Assembly: GCA_023229435.1 (NCBI GenBank) | Contig: JALNZF010000007.1 | Span: 1-64,000, forward strand | Length of the DNA: 64,000 nt | Direction: 5' to 3' | DNA from: Nitrospirota bacterium | GTDB lineage: Bacteria; Nitrospirota; UBA9217 | Shown: positions 43,947-54,220 of the stretch, in pieces | Position numbering within the stretch: position 1 is the stretch's first letter | Layout: every line of letters starts with the position of its first letter | Notes under the pieces: generated by a model | The model's input: the letters and a program-made list of their open reading frames with translations, nothing else | What the model was told of the DNA's origin: nothing | The model's database searches: none | Made by a program: the position numbers and the translations under genes

Positions 43947-46403
43947 TTACTGAACCACTCCACCGATGACCGCCGGGGCGGCCGTTACCACAGGTTCCGT
44001 TCCGAGCGCGGGATCCGTCCACTCGGTAGCAATATCCGGAAGAGGATAGCTGGTGACCGACAACGCAGAGCAGTTGCCGACATCAACCTTCATCATTCTC
44101 TGCTCCAGTTCAAGCGGTTTCACAAGATACTCGGTAGCATCCACCATTACCTTGGTTAATGATCCGTCTGTCTGTACCGGCGGGATCACAAATGCCGGGA
44201 CATATCTGATCTTCGGATCGCTGGCGCATTGCGCTTCCAGGCCACTATCCATATCCACGCATTTGCCGGGGATGCCATTGAGATTGCCGAAGCCGCTGTA
44301 ATCCAGCATAAAGGTCGCGCCATCCAGGGAGGAGCCGGCCTTATGATGCACATACTTGACCGAAAGCGGCGGTTCGAACTTCAACATGGTACCGGTTGCA
44401 TCCTTAAGTGCTGAAAACTGGTTCCAGCTGCCTGGACCCGTTTCCCAGGTATAGAAGACATCAAGAGCGCTCCATGCCTTCCAGCCGCAGACCTCAGCAT
44501 TAGTTGCAGGATTATTATCCCAGTCCCAGTTGCAATCAAGCGCAGCCAAATTTGCGGTAGTCGGATTGAACAGTGCGCCGCTATTCACACCCCACTGATT
44601 GGTCGTGGTAGCTACGGTCATGATCACGGGTTTGGACCCGGCATCATTCAGGAGCATCGTGATGGGATCAAAGGTGTACGTCGTCACCGTATTGGACGGA
44701 CCTGACGACATCATGGTAGTATATGCCTCGCCGTCCGCTCCGACCTGCGGACAATTGTCATAGCAGGCAAATGATGCGGGGATGGTGTCTGTCGGGTACA
44801 CAATGTCCTCTGCGAAGAAGATGATGTTTGTGGTATTCCCAGGTGCTTCGCATGTGGTTGTGGGTGGTGCTGGGACCGTACCCGTTGGAAATGTTTGTAC
44901 GCAATTGCTCAAAGGCACCCTCACCTGTCCACCGAGCGACTGAGAATAGAAGTTCAGCTCGCCCCACTGAAGGGTTGTGAGATCCAAAATCACCGGAGGC
45001 GTAATATTCTGCCACTGGCAGTTATTGCTGCAGTTCTGAGGCATCTCCGCTGTTTTATTGAATACCTGATTTGTCCCATCCCACACAACCTGGTAGTTAG
45101 CGCAGCCACTATTCGGATCGCATACAGAATAATTGAGCGGTATGCCTTTGACCTCTGCAAGGGTCATTGCCTTCTTGGTATGCTTTTTCAACTTGCCGCC
45201 GGCCTTCATGACGGTATACTGGAGCGGCGCTGCACCGGTGTTGCTGTAGTCGAACTTATACAGGAAATCGCCGTTGTTCAACGTCACATTGTTGTCGATC
45301 CAGAGTCCATAGTAGCCGATGAACCCATACTTCCCTGACCCGTCGGCCATGGTATTGACGGAGAACCCGGAATTACGATTCACCCGTGCACCGGCCGTAT
45401 CGTAGAGACCATATCTCCACGCGCTCTCCTCAAACTGGTTCCTGTCCAGACATATTGTGTTGCCTGCAACTTTTGTCCGCAAAAAGTTGTCGGCATTGAA
45501 CGCTATGTCAAACTGGGATGTCACCGTTGTATCCATCTCAGGATGCTGGTCATAGACCGAACCTTTGCCGGAACCATCTGCCAGTCTGTTCAAGGCTATC
45601 TTCCGGATATTAGTGTAGGGGCCGAAGTTTTGCTCCGCGAATCTGAGCAGGACCTCGCCGGCGGCGTTCTTTTCAGACTTCATCACGCCTTTAAAGGAGA
45701 TCTGGGACGTATCCATGACGCCATCGGTTGAGGGGTGCCCCAGAAAGTTCATGGTGAACAATCCGTAGGGATTGGTGTCGCTTTTACCTTCCGTAATGGT
45801 GAGATTCACTAATATCACCTGTTCGGGATCGCTTCCTTTTGCCTTCATGTGAACCCATACCTTCGCGTACTGAGGCGAGTTGTTATCAACCCGGGTCGCG
45901 AGGACCGTGAAAGTCGTATAATCAGGCATGTTCGTCGATGAGGACTGGTTCTGGGAATCCTGGCCCGCGCTCGACGCGTCGGACTTGCTCGTATCGCACT
46001 GGGTCTCATCCACCAGTGCCACATAGGCGCCCTTGTTCAACATGGCATCGCCCTTGCTTTGCGCTATCATGCACAGGATGTTGTTTATCTCGTTGAACGC
46101 TTCCGCTGAACGCTCGGACACCCAGACCTGTGTCTTGTCTGTCTTGTAATCCGAGGCCGCCGCAAGTTCAGCGCCGGTCACCCTGAACGCGCCAATATGG
46201 AGCGGAGCGACAGCCGCCACATTACTGGACAATTTGGCGTCCACCACGCTCACCTTGTCCGCCACCTGCAGAGACGAAGTGTCAGTGGGGGTGGGGGTTG
46301 CGGTAGCATCTGAACCGGAGCCCCCGCTGCTGCAAGACAACAACATCAACGGAAGCAGCAATACCAGCATCCATGCAAAACTCTTTTTCATGCTCTTTTT
46401 CAT
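43947..46403 (-). CDS. Large secreted lipoprotein of unknown function
   Basis: About 818 residues from the ATG at 46403 (MKKSMKKSF), preceded by AAAGGAGG; a longer frame to 46457 is less likely. The signal peptide ends in the lipobox LMLLSCSSGGSGS. A Thr/Pro linker follows, then a long soluble region with many Asp, Asn, Tyr and several cysteine pairs (for example QNCSNNCQW, CYDNCPQ). I recognise no domain. It is probably an outer-surface or periplasmic lipoprotein. It stands alone with its own terminator. Confidence 0.75.
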   Translation of the reverse strand: MKKSMKKSFAWMLVLLLPLMLLSCSSGGSGSDATATPTPTDTSSLQVADKVSVVDAKLSSNVAAVAPLHIGAFRVTGAELAAASDYKTDKTQVWVSERSAEAFNEINNILCMIAQSKGDAMLNKGAYVALVDETQCDTSKSDASSAGQDSQNQSSSTNMPDYTTFTVLATRVDNNSPQYAKVWVHMKAKGSDPEQVILVNLTITEGKSDTNPYGLFTMNFLGHPSTDGVMDTSQISFKGVMKSEKNAAGEVLLRFAEQNFGPYTNIRKIALNRLADGSGKGSVYDQHPEMDTTVTSQFDIAFNADNFLRTKVAGNTICLDRNQFEESAWRYGLYDTAGARVNRNSGFSVNTMADGSGKYGFIGYYGLWIDNNVTLNNGDFLYKFDYSNTGAAPLQYTVMKAGGKLKKHTKKAMTLAEVKGIPLNYSVCDPNSGCANYQVVWDGTNQVFNKTAEMPQNCSNNCQWQNITPPVILDLTTLQWGELNFYSQSLGGQVRVPLSNCVQTFPTGTVPAPPTTTCEAPGNTTNIIFFAEDIVYPTDTIPASFACYDNCPQVGADGEAYTTMMSSGPSNTVTTYTFDPITMLLNDAGSKPVIMTVATTTNQWGVNSGALFNPTTANLAALDCNWDWDNNPATNAEVCGWKAWSALDVFYTWETGPGSWNQFSALKDATGTMLKFEPPLSVKYVHHKAGSSLDGATFMLDYSGFGNLNGIPGKCVDMDSGLEAQCASDPKIRYVPAFVIPPVQTDGSLTKVMVDATEYLVKPLELEQRMMKVDVGNCSALSVTSYPLPDIATEWTDPALGTEPVVTAAPAVIGGVVQ

Positions 46404-46698
46404 TTTAATTTCCTCCTTTAACAAAATTAATTGCAGTAATTTTTCGTTTCGATACATAATAGTGCAATATGATTGCCAACAGTATTATTCATTAATAATC
46501 AACAAGTTGAAAAACAGACTGAAGTGGCGGGGTCATTTTTTAGACGGTGATAAGGGATTATGATGGATTATGATTTAATAACTAGTTGTAATTAATGTGT
46601 TTTTATATTGTGTCAATTTTTAAACAGGTAGGGAAATCAGGGAATTACGAAGCGTGAATATCATGCTATTCTTCACATCGAGGAATTGGTAATCATGA

Positions 46699-49600
46699 CT
46701 AACTGAGCATTTTATCGAATATATTCCTCACGTTCCGGCTCATCAGGTAATAATCGTCGAGAAGCATCTGTCCGGCTGTTGCTCCGTCGGCAAGGTACCC
46801 CATGCGCTGTGCGAGGGGAATCAGCTTTGCGGGGTCCCTGCTCAACTCGTTTGTCGCCTGGTTCGAGACGATCCTCATTCTGCTTTCGAGCTGTCTCATG
46901 AAAAGGTAAGCCTGCATCAGGGTCTGATATGATCCCGTGTCAAGAAGCCCTTGTCTGTTCAAAGCCCGTAAAGCGTTATACGTTCCGGGGACACGCACCC
47001 GTTGGTGCTGCTTCCCATGAAGAAGCTGTAAATACTGGACAAGGAACTCGATGTCCACGATCCCCCCTTCACCTTGTTTGATATTGTAGAAAGCATCGTT
47101 TTCCCTCCCGACCTCATCCTCCATCTTTTTGCGCATCGAGGTGATGTCATTGGCCACTGATGCCCGGTCCACGTCCCGATACAGAAGCTCCTGGATACCG
47201 TGGCAGAATATCTCACCGACGACGCGGTCCCCTGCCACGCACCGCGCTCGCAGCAGCGCCTGGAGTTCCCAGGTCTCCGCCTGATGAGCGTAGTAGTTCT
47301 TGAACGCGTCAACGCTCTGCACCAGCGGTCCTTTGGATCCCGTGGGCCGGAGCCGGGTGTCCACGCGAAACACGAACCCCTCGCGCGTGAGCGTGGAAAG
47401 ATAGGAGATCGTCTTTTCCGCTACCTTGCTGAAATATTCGAACACGGTCACGCCATCCGGCGGGGCTGCGGCCCGCGCCTCGGTGAAGACAAAAAGAATG
47501 TCGAGGTCGGAACCGTAGGAAAGCTCCCTGCCGCCGAGTTTGCCCGCGCCGATAACGGCGAGGCCGGTTGTGGCTCCCTGCGCGTTGTACCGTTTTGCGA
47601 CCTCTGATGCTGCAAGCCAAAGTGCGGCCGAAAGACAGCTCTCCGCGAGCTTCGACAGGTCGCGGGAAACCGCCCGCAAAGGCACATTCGACAAGAGATC
47701 CGCCATGCCGATCCGTATCTCCTCCAGGTGTTTGAACCGGCGTAAAGCGTCAAGCTTTTCTGCTAAGTCCGTGGACCGTTCCAGGGCGTCTCCAAGGTCC
47801 TTCGCAAATCTCGCACACGTTCCGGCTCCGGATGACTTGCGGGACTCGATCAGGTTTTGAAGGAGTATCGGCCTGCTCACCAGCATTCTCGACAGATACC
47901 CGCTGTTGGCGAATACCGCGATCAGCACCTTGCCGGCCGATGGATCGATCCTCATCAGCGTCTGGAACGCTTCCCACGAGCCCTGCGCCGCGAGAAAGGA
48001 CTCGAGATGGTTCAGCGCCATGTCGGGATCGGGTGAAGAGATGATCTCCTGGAACAACGTCGGAAAGATCTCGTTAAAAAGTTTGCGGCTTCGCGGCGTT
48101 TGATGAACAAAGGCGGTGCCTTCACGAAGCAACAGAAGGTCCCGGTACGCCTTGCCGGGGTCCTTGAAACCAAGCTTCCCCAACAACGAGACCGCCTCCT
48201 GCTCGGGCGTCTCAGGGTCGAGCAGCGCTGAATAGTCCTTGACCGATGGTTCGACGGCCCCTTCTTCGCCCGTAAAAGCGAACAGGTCGTCATAGATGCC
48301 CCTTACCTTTTTCGTATGCTCTGCATAATCGCGGAGCAACTCCTCCGCTTCTGCGCCGTGGCCGAAATAACCAATACGCCGGGCAAGGGTACGCAGTTCA
48401 CGTTCATCGCCGGGAAGCGTCTGGGTCTGAAGATCATCGAGGATCTGGATGCGGTGCTCCACGGTCCGCAGGAACGTGTATGCCCGGGAAAGGACCTCGT
48501 GCTCCTGGTAGGAGATGAGCCCCTTTTGCGAAAGGACATGGAGCGCCTTGAGCGCGTTCTTTTCGCGCAGCGTTCGGTCCCTGCCGGAATAGATGAGCTG
48601 AAGCGCCTGGATCACGAACTCGATCTCCCGGATGCCGCCGTATCCGAGTTTCACATCGCGGTGCGTCCTCCCCTTCTGCAGTACATCCCGGTTGATCTTC
48701 TGCTTCATGTCGCGGATCTCGGCGATCGCGCTGTAGTCGAGATACTTCCGGTACACAAAGGGCTCAATACGTGCCATGAATTCCCTGCCTACATATTCAT
48801 CGCCGGCCACCGGTCTGGCCTTGAGCAACGCCGACCGCTCCCAGGTCTGGCCCCAGGACTCGTAATAGATCTCATACCCGCCCAGGCTCTGGGCCAGAGG
48901 ACCACGCTGTCCTTCGGGCCGGAGACGCATGTCCACACGAAACACGAACCCATCCTCGGTCTTCTCGTTGATGGCCGCGCTCAGTTTCTCCGCGAGCTTG
49001 ATAAAATATTGGTGGTTCGTTATCCGGTTCGTTCGGAGATCGCCAGGAGTGAGGACCCCCTCCGTCTCACCGTCAGCGGTATAGACGTACATGAGGTCGA
49101 CATCGGAGCTGAAGTTCAGTTCCCGTCCCCCGAGTTTGCCCATGGCAATGACCGCGAACCCGGCGGGAACCAATGTTCCATCGGCTTTTTTGATGATCGG
49201 CCTGCCATATCGTTTTGTGATCGCTGCATCAGCCCATGCATAAGCCTTCTGAAGACAGACTTCCGCCAGATGAGACAGGTCCTCCACGGTCTCCCCGAGG
49301 TCCGCCCTGCCGAGCAGATCGCGCAGCCCGATCCTGAGCATCTCTTTTTTGCGGAACAGACGGAGCATCCGGAAGAACGTGTGATCATCGGGATGACCGT
49401 CAACCACTGCCGAGAGCCGTTCGGCCAGTTGCTGTTTGTCGGTTGGATGGGAAAGAACAAGCGGATCGGACAGCATCATCAGGCTTTCATCGGCGATCGT
49501 AACGAGGAAGGTGGACAGGAACCGGCTTGCGCCGAAGATCGTGATAAGCGCGCGAAGAACGTCATGTCTCCTCCGACAAAGCGAGACAAAGGAGGGAAGG

Positions 49601-49821
49601 TCCGCAAGCGCGCCCACGAAGCGCTCAAAATTATTCATCGCCATGTCAGGATCGGCGGCCCTGGACAGGTCGGCAAGCAGCAGCGGAACGATCTCCGAAA
49701 ATCCCCCGGGGCCGATCTTCGCGCCCAGAAGCTCAAGGTTTCTGAGCGCCTGAGCCGTGTCCTGTACTCCACAATGCGATAATTGTTCAGCAGTAGGCGT
49801 TATATGTTTGTCAAATGACAT
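46699..49821 (-). CDS. glnE: Glutamine synthetase adenylyltransferase / deadenylase
   Basis: A 1040-residue bifunctional enzyme that adds and removes AMP on glutamine synthetase under PII control. Two nucleotidyltransferase domains are clear: N-terminal GKLGGRELNFSSDVDLMYVY (deadenylating half) and C-terminal GKLGGRELSYGSDLDILFVF (adenylating half). Each is followed by an FRVDMRLRPEGQRGPL- or FRVDTRLRPTGSKGPL-type segment. Somewhat longer than E. coli GlnE (946). No other nitrogen genes are adjacent. It diverges from the plus-strand thioesterase gene. Confidence 0.96.
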   Translation of the reverse strand: MSFDKHITPTAEQLSHCGVQDTAQALRNLELLGAKIGPGGFSEIVPLLLADLSRAADPDMAMNNFERFVGALADLPSFVSLCRRRHDVLRALITIFGASRFLSTFLVTIADESLMMLSDPLVLSHPTDKQQLAERLSAVVDGHPDDHTFFRMLRLFRKKEMLRIGLRDLLGRADLGETVEDLSHLAEVCLQKAYAWADAAITKRYGRPIIKKADGTLVPAGFAVIAMGKLGGRELNFSSDVDLMYVYTADGETEGVLTPGDLRTNRITNHQYFIKLAEKLSAAINEKTEDGFVFRVDMRLRPEGQRGPLAQSLGGYEIYYESWGQTWERSALLKARPVAGDEYVGREFMARIEPFVYRKYLDYSAIAEIRDMKQKINRDVLQKGRTHRDVKLGYGGIREIEFVIQALQLIYSGRDRTLREKNALKALHVLSQKGLISYQEHEVLSRAYTFLRTVEHRIQILDDLQTQTLPGDERELRTLARRIGYFGHGAEAEELLRDYAEHTKKVRGIYDDLFAFTGEEGAVEPSVKDYSALLDPETPEQEAVSLLGKLGFKDPGKAYRDLLLLREGTAFVHQTPRSRKLFNEIFPTLFQEIISSPDPDMALNHLESFLAAQGSWEAFQTLMRIDPSAGKVLIAVFANSGYLSRMLVSRPILLQNLIESRKSSGAGTCARFAKDLGDALERSTDLAEKLDALRRFKHLEEIRIGMADLLSNVPLRAVSRDLSKLAESCLSAALWLAASEVAKRYNAQGATTGLAVIGAGKLGGRELSYGSDLDILFVFTEARAAAPPDGVTVFEYFSKVAEKTISYLSTLTREGFVFRVDTRLRPTGSKGPLVQSVDAFKNYYAHQAETWELQALLRARCVAGDRVVGEIFCHGIQELLYRDVDRASVANDITSMRKKMEDEVGRENDAFYNIKQGEGGIVDIEFLVQYLQLLHGKQHQRVRVPGTYNALRALNRQGLLDTGSYQTLMQAYLFMRQLESRMRIVSNQATNELSRDPAKLIPLAQRMGYLADGATAGQMLLDDYYLMSRNVRNIFDKMLS

Positions 49822-49883
49822 TTTTTATATTATACTGATAAGTATCAGGAGATACAAGCGAATCTGTGATGGCTAAGAGCAGA

Positions 49884-49922
49884 GGGCATAGCGCAAAGGA
49901 TCAAACACCATGCGCTATGCCC
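49884..49922. repeat. Perfect 12-bp stem hairpin (GGGCATAGCGCA)
   Basis: GGGCATAGCGCA at 49884-49895 pairs perfectly with TGCGCTATGCCC at 49911-49922, and the word CCATGCGC repeats beside it. It lies in the divergent spacer of glnE and the thioesterase gene and overlaps the upstream-most start of the latter. Confidence 0.85.
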
Positions 49923-49938
49923 CATGCGCATTTATATC

Positions 49939-50364
49939 ATGATCCAACTCCGCGACAACCAGCGCTGCTACGTCTGCGGCAAAGAGAACCCCGCCGGCCT
50001 TGGCGTCGATTTTGAAATCGACAAAGAACGGCGCGCCATCAGCGCGAAATTCACGCCATCGGATATTCACCAGGGGTATGAAGGGATCGTCCATGGCGGC
50101 ATCCTCTCGACCCTGCTCGATGAGGCCATGGGCAAGCTCACCGTCAGCCTCGGGATCCCGGCTGTGACCGTGGAAATAACGGTCACCTTCAAATCCCCGG
50201 CTGCTCCGGGAGAAGAACTGTTCATTTCCGGCAGGCTTACCCACGAGATCAGGCGACTGATCCATGCCGAAGCAAAGATCGAACGGGGCCCGGTCCTGAT
50301 CGCGGAGGCGACGGGCAAATTACTGAGAATCAGTTCGGAGTCGGGAGTTCGTAGTTCGGAGTGA
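49939..50364 (+). CDS. PaaI-type hotdog-fold thioesterase
   Basis: A 141-residue protein of the PaaI/YbgC-like thioesterase superfamily. IHQGYEGIVHGGILSTLLDEAMG holds the H-G-G signature and catalytic Asp/Glu helix; a CYVCGKENPAGL motif near the N terminus is common in this subgroup. It would cleave an acyl-CoA thioester. I place the start at 49939 because the ATG at 49924 abuts the hairpin. The last dozen codons are encoded by the word repeat at 50331, so the natural C terminus may be shorter than it appears. Confidence 0.85.
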   Translation: MIQLRDNQRCYVCGKENPAGLGVDFEIDKERRAISAKFTPSDIHQGYEGIVHGGILSTLLDEAMGKLTVSLGIPAVTVEITVTFKSPAAPGEELFISGRLTHEIRRLIHAEAKIERGPVLIAEATGKLLRISSESGVRSSE

Positions 50365-50416
50365 ATGGGGTGCAGTTATTTTTTTACTCCGAACTCAGCA
50401 CTCCGAACTCAAAACT
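50331..50416. repeat. Word-repeat hairpin (ACTCCGAACT words)
   Basis: The left arm at 50331-50362 reads AGTTCGGAGTCGGGAGTTCG then AGTTCGGAGT; the right arm at 50386-50416 repeats ACTCCGAACT twice. It starts inside the thioesterase gene and reaches the start of rnr. Confidence 0.9.
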
Positions 50417-50421
50417 AAACT

Positions 50422-52563
50422 ATGGAACACACCCACAAACAACTCATAGCTCTGATCAAGACCCGGACCGGCAAACCGGTGATGGTGCGCGAGCTGATGC
50501 GGCTGCTGAAGCTCACAACCGAGGACCGGCACGAGCTCAAGCGGGCGCTGAATGAACTCGTCCTGAACGGAGAGATCGTCAAAACGCGCGGAAATCGCTA
50601 CGGCCTGCCCGAGAAGATGGACCTTGAGACCGGCATCTTCCAGGCCCATGCCCAGGGATACGGTTTCGTGATACCGGAAACAAAGGGCAGGACCGACATC
50701 TATATCTCCGCGAAAGGCAAACTGGACGCCATGAACGGCGACAAGATCGTGGCCCGCGTAACACCGCCGGCCGGGAGAAAGAAGATCGCGGGCAAACGCG
50801 AGGGCGTGATCATCCGCATCCTCGAACGCGCGCACACGCGGGTCGTCGGCACGTATGAGCTCCCTGATCCGAAAACCGGAGGTTACGGGTTTGTAACGTC
50901 CCAGGACCCGAAGATAACCCAGGACCTCGTTATCGGCAGGGAGAACGCGGGCAACGCAAAGAACGGCGACATCGTGTCAGCCGAGATCATCGCCTATCCT
51001 CAGCGCGGCAGACCGCCGGAAGGCAGGATCGTCAGGGTCATCGGCCGGCCGGGTCAGCCCGGCATCGACTCCGAACTGATCATCGAACAGTACGAACTCC
51101 CGGTCCATTTTACACCGGACACGATCCGGGAAGCTGAAGACATCCCGCAGCAGATCACTGCCGCCATGCGCAAGGGCAGAAAAGACCTCCGGGACCTGGT
51201 GACGGTCACCATTGACGGAGAAACGGCCCGCGACTTCGACGACGCGATCTCCATCGAAAAGATCAAAACAGGATACCGGCTCTGGGTGCACATCGCGGAT
51301 GTTTCCAGCTATGTCAGGGAAGGCACGTCCCTTGATGAAGAGGCTTACCAGCGCGCGACGAGCGTGTACCTTCCGGACCGCGCCATTCCCATGCTCCCCG
51401 AGGCGCTCTCGAACGGTATCTGCAGCCTGAACCCGAACGTGGACCGGCTCACCTTCACCTGCGAGATGGACGTCTCGCCGGAAGGAGAGATCCTGCGGTA
51501 CGACATCTACGAGAGCGTCATCAACAGCAACGAACGCATGACCTACACCGCGGTGCGCGAGATACTCGTGGACCGTGACGCGGCCCAGCGGAAACGCTAT
51601 GCCGCGCTGCTCGACGAATTCGGGCTCATGGAAGAGCTCATGTCAGTGCTGCGCGCGAAACGATCGAAACGGGGCAGCATCGACTTCGATCTGCCCGAAC
51701 CCCAGATCGTACTCGACCTCCAGGGCCGCATGACCGACATCCTCAGGGCCGAACGGAACATGGCGCACCAGATCATCGAGGAGTTCATGCTCGCCGCGAA
51801 CGAGACCACGGCGCGCCACATCGAGCGGAAAAAAGCGCCTTTCATCTATCGTGTCCATGAGGAGCCGGCCGAGGAAAAATTGACGGACCTCATTGATTTT
51901 CTCGCCACCCTCGGAATCACCCTCCCCGCGGTGAAGAAGCTCAAGCCCCTGCACCTGCAGAAGGCCCTTGCCAAAGCCAAGGGCACGCCGGAAGAAACGC
52001 TGATCAACACCGTCCTGCTCCGTACCATGAAGCAGGCGAAATATTCAGCCGAGAACGTCGGACACTTCGGCCTCGCAGCCGAGACCTATACGCACTTCAC
52101 CTCGCCCATCCGACGCTACCCGGACCTGATCGTGCACCGGATCCTGAAGGCGGACCTGAGCGGCAAGTTGAAAGACCCGGCGTATGTTGAAAAGCTCGCC
52201 GAGAAACTGCCCGGCAATGCGGAACATTGCTCCCGCCGCGAGCGGGTCGCCATGGAGGCGGAGCGTGACGTGGTCGCCATGCTCAAGCTCGAATTCATGA
52301 AGGACAAGGTCGGCGAGGCATACGACGGCATCATCACCGGGGTACTGCAGTTCGGCTTTTTCGTTCAATTGAACGAGTTCTTCGTGGAGGGGCTGGTCCA
52401 CGTTTCATCGCTCAACGACGACTACTATCATTATGTGGAGAAGATGCACACTCTGCGGGGGGAACGGAAGAAGCGATCTTTCCGCATCGGCGATGCGGTG
52501 CGGGTTCGGGTGGACCGGGTCGACCCCGTCAGAAAGCGGATCGACTTTTCACTGGCGGAGTAA
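50422..52563 (+). CDS. rnr: Ribonuclease R
   Basis: A 713-residue processive 3'-5' exoribonuclease. Domains: an N-terminal winged helix (1-65), cold-shock-like OB domains (about 70-220), a catalytic RNB domain (about 240-570) with the ARDFDDAIS acidic cluster at D271-D274, and a C-terminal S1 domain (about 625-712, GIITGVLQFGFFVQLNEFFV). The start follows the hairpin at 50331 with no evident ribosome-binding site. A 24-bp perfect palindrome follows the stop. Confidence 0.95.
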   Translation: MEHTHKQLIALIKTRTGKPVMVRELMRLLKLTTEDRHELKRALNELVLNGEIVKTRGNRYGLPEKMDLETGIFQAHAQGYGFVIPETKGRTDIYISAKGKLDAMNGDKIVARVTPPAGRKKIAGKREGVIIRILERAHTRVVGTYELPDPKTGGYGFVTSQDPKITQDLVIGRENAGNAKNGDIVSAEIIAYPQRGRPPEGRIVRVIGRPGQPGIDSELIIEQYELPVHFTPDTIREAEDIPQQITAAMRKGRKDLRDLVTVTIDGETARDFDDAISIEKIKTGYRLWVHIADVSSYVREGTSLDEEAYQRATSVYLPDRAIPMLPEALSNGICSLNPNVDRLTFTCEMDVSPEGEILRYDIYESVINSNERMTYTAVREILVDRDAAQRKRYAALLDEFGLMEELMSVLRAKRSKRGSIDFDLPEPQIVLDLQGRMTDILRAERNMAHQIIEEFMLAANETTARHIERKKAPFIYRVHEEPAEEKLTDLIDFLATLGITLPAVKKLKPLHLQKALAKAKGTPEETLINTVLLRTMKQAKYSAENVGHFGLAAETYTHFTSPIRRYPDLIVHRILKADLSGKLKDPAYVEKLAEKLPGNAEHCSRRERVAMEAERDVVAMLKLEFMKDKVGEAYDGIITGVLQFGFFVQLNEFFVEGLVHVSSLNDDYYHYVEKMHTLRGERKKRSFRIGDAVRVRVDRVDPVRKRIDFSLAE

Positions 52564-52567
52564 GCCT

Positions 52568-52591
52568 CGTTGGAGAACATGTTCTCCAACG
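52568..52591. terminator. 24-bp perfect palindrome after rnr
   Basis: CGTTGGAGAACA followed directly by its reverse complement, 5 bp past the rnr stop. There is no T tract, so it may be a processing or protein-binding site and not a classical terminator. Confidence 0.45.
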
Positions 52592-52786
52592 ATGACAGCA
52601 TGTGGCCTTGTGCAGCTATCGTTAATAAGCAAATATCAATTTGGACAGGATCCACTGGCTTTCTCTAACGGAGCAAACGACACAATCTCCTTGAATTCCT
52701 CATCAGCTTTATCACGACCAGCACAACTAATCCAAAGTGGAAATGTCCTGTTGAATTTCAGTAAAAGCTATGCTATGGTACTGTTC

Positions 52787-54220
52787 ATGAAGGAGCTGCT
52801 CAAACAACTTCCATCAGTGGATGACGTGTTGAAGGAAGACAGGACGAAACAGTGGATTGAATCGCATCCCCGCGTGCTGGTACTCGACGCAATCAGGACG
52901 GCGATCGACGCGAGAAGAACGGCAATTCTCCAGGCCGCGGACAGCAAAACGGGCCGAACAATCGATAACGCGCTGTTTTCCATCGAGGGTGTCCTGAATC
53001 ACGCGGAGATCATCCTCAGGGAGCTGTCCGAGCCGAGCCTTCAGCCGGTCATCAACGCCACGGGCGTGATCGTGCATACCAACCTTGGCCGTTCCCTGCT
53101 TTCGGAGAAAGCCATCCAGCGTGTTGTCGAGGTCAGCAGAAGCTATTCCAATCTTGAGTATGACATCCCGGCAGGCGAGCGCGGCAAACGACATGTCCAC
53201 GTCGAGGGAATCCTGAAGCGGCTGACCGGCGTCGAGGCCGCCACTGCCGTGAACAACAACGCGGCTGCGGTACTCCTCTGTCTGAACACCCTTGCCCGCG
53301 GCAAAGAGGTCATCGTCTCGCGCGGAGAGCTGGTGGAGATCGGGGGGTCCTTCCGCGTGCCGGACGTGATGGAGCGGAGCGGCGCCGTGCTTCGGGAGGT
53401 GGGGACCACGAACAAGACCCATCTCAAGGATTACGAGAAGGCGATCAACGAAAAAACAGGCCTCCTGTTAAAAGTGCATACCAGCAATTACAAGATCGTC
53501 GGGTTCACCAAAGAGGTCTCGCCCGAGGAGCTTGCGAAGCTTGGCAAAAAACACAAACTGCCCGTGATGTGGGACCTGGGCAGCGGCAGTTTCGTGGACC
53601 TCAGGGCCTACGGATCGGGCGACGAACCCACGGTGCAACAAGCCGTGAATTCCGGCGTTGACGTTCTCACCTTCAGCGGCGACAAGCTGTTGGGCGGGCC
53701 GCAGGCGGGCATGGTCCTCGGTAAGAAGACATATGTTGAGCAGATCCGTTCCAATCCCCTTGCCCGCGCGCTTCGGCTTGATAAAATGACCCTTGCCGCG
53801 CTCGATGCCACGCTCAGCCAGTACCTTGACATGAACAGGGCCGTTCATGAGATCCCCACGCTCTGGATGCTGACCCAGCCGCTTTCCGAGATCGAACGCA
53901 AGGCCGCGTTGTTGTCATCAGGCGTCAAGCAGATCGAGAATACCGGTCTTACGGTATCGATCCAGGACGACACATCCCAGAGCGGCGGCGGCGCACTGCC
54001 CACGGGAAATTTCCCGACAAAGACCGTCTGTCTCCGTCACAGGACGCTCAGCGCGAATCAGATCGAATCCCGCCTTCGCACGGGCAAACCGCACATTATT
54101 GCGCGCATCAAGGAAGGCATGGTCCTCTTCGATCCCCGGACGCTGAATGATGAAGAGATCGGGAAGATCGTGGAAGCGGTGGACAAAATGACGCAGGGGT
54201 CAGGGGTCAGGGGGCAGTAG
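52787..54220 (+). CDS. selA: L-seryl-tRNA(Sec) selenium transferase
   Basis: A PLP enzyme of about 477 residues that converts seryl-tRNA(Sec) to selenocysteyl-tRNA(Sec). It starts MKELLKQLPSVDDVLKED; an in-frame ATG at 52775 is the alternative. The open frame extends back into rnr but is not coding there. Lys300 in TFSGDKLLGGPQAG is the PLP lysine (E. coli Lys295), and VIVHTNLGRSLLSEKA is the conserved N-terminal motif. The last residues (MTQGSGVRGQ) are read from a GGGGTCA word repeat. selB follows after a 196-bp spacer. Confidence 0.94.
   Translation: MKELLKQLPSVDDVLKEDRTKQWIESHPRVLVLDAIRTAIDARRTAILQAADSKTGRTIDNALFSIEGVLNHAEIILRELSEPSLQPVINATGVIVHTNLGRSLLSEKAIQRVVEVSRSYSNLEYDIPAGERGKRHVHVEGILKRLTGVEAATAVNNNAAAVLLCLNTLARGKEVIVSRGELVEIGGSFRVPDVMERSGAVLREVGTTNKTHLKDYEKAINEKTGLLLKVHTSNYKIVGFTKEVSPEELAKLGKKHKLPVMWDLGSGSFVDLRAYGSGDEPTVQQAVNSGVDVLTFSGDKLLGGPQAGMVLGKKTYVEQIRSNPLARALRLDKMTLAALDATLSQYLDMNRAVHEIPTLWMLTQPLSEIERKAALLSSGVKQIENTGLTVSIQDDTSQSGGGALPTGNFPTKTVCLRHRTLSANQIESRLRTGKPHIIARIKEGMVLFDPRTLNDEEIGKIVEAVDKMTQGSGVRGQ

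Noticed and set aside
52433..52786. Upstream extension of the selA frame into rnr
   Set aside because: Overlaps conserved S1-domain codons of RNase R; SelA similarity begins at MKELLKQLP.
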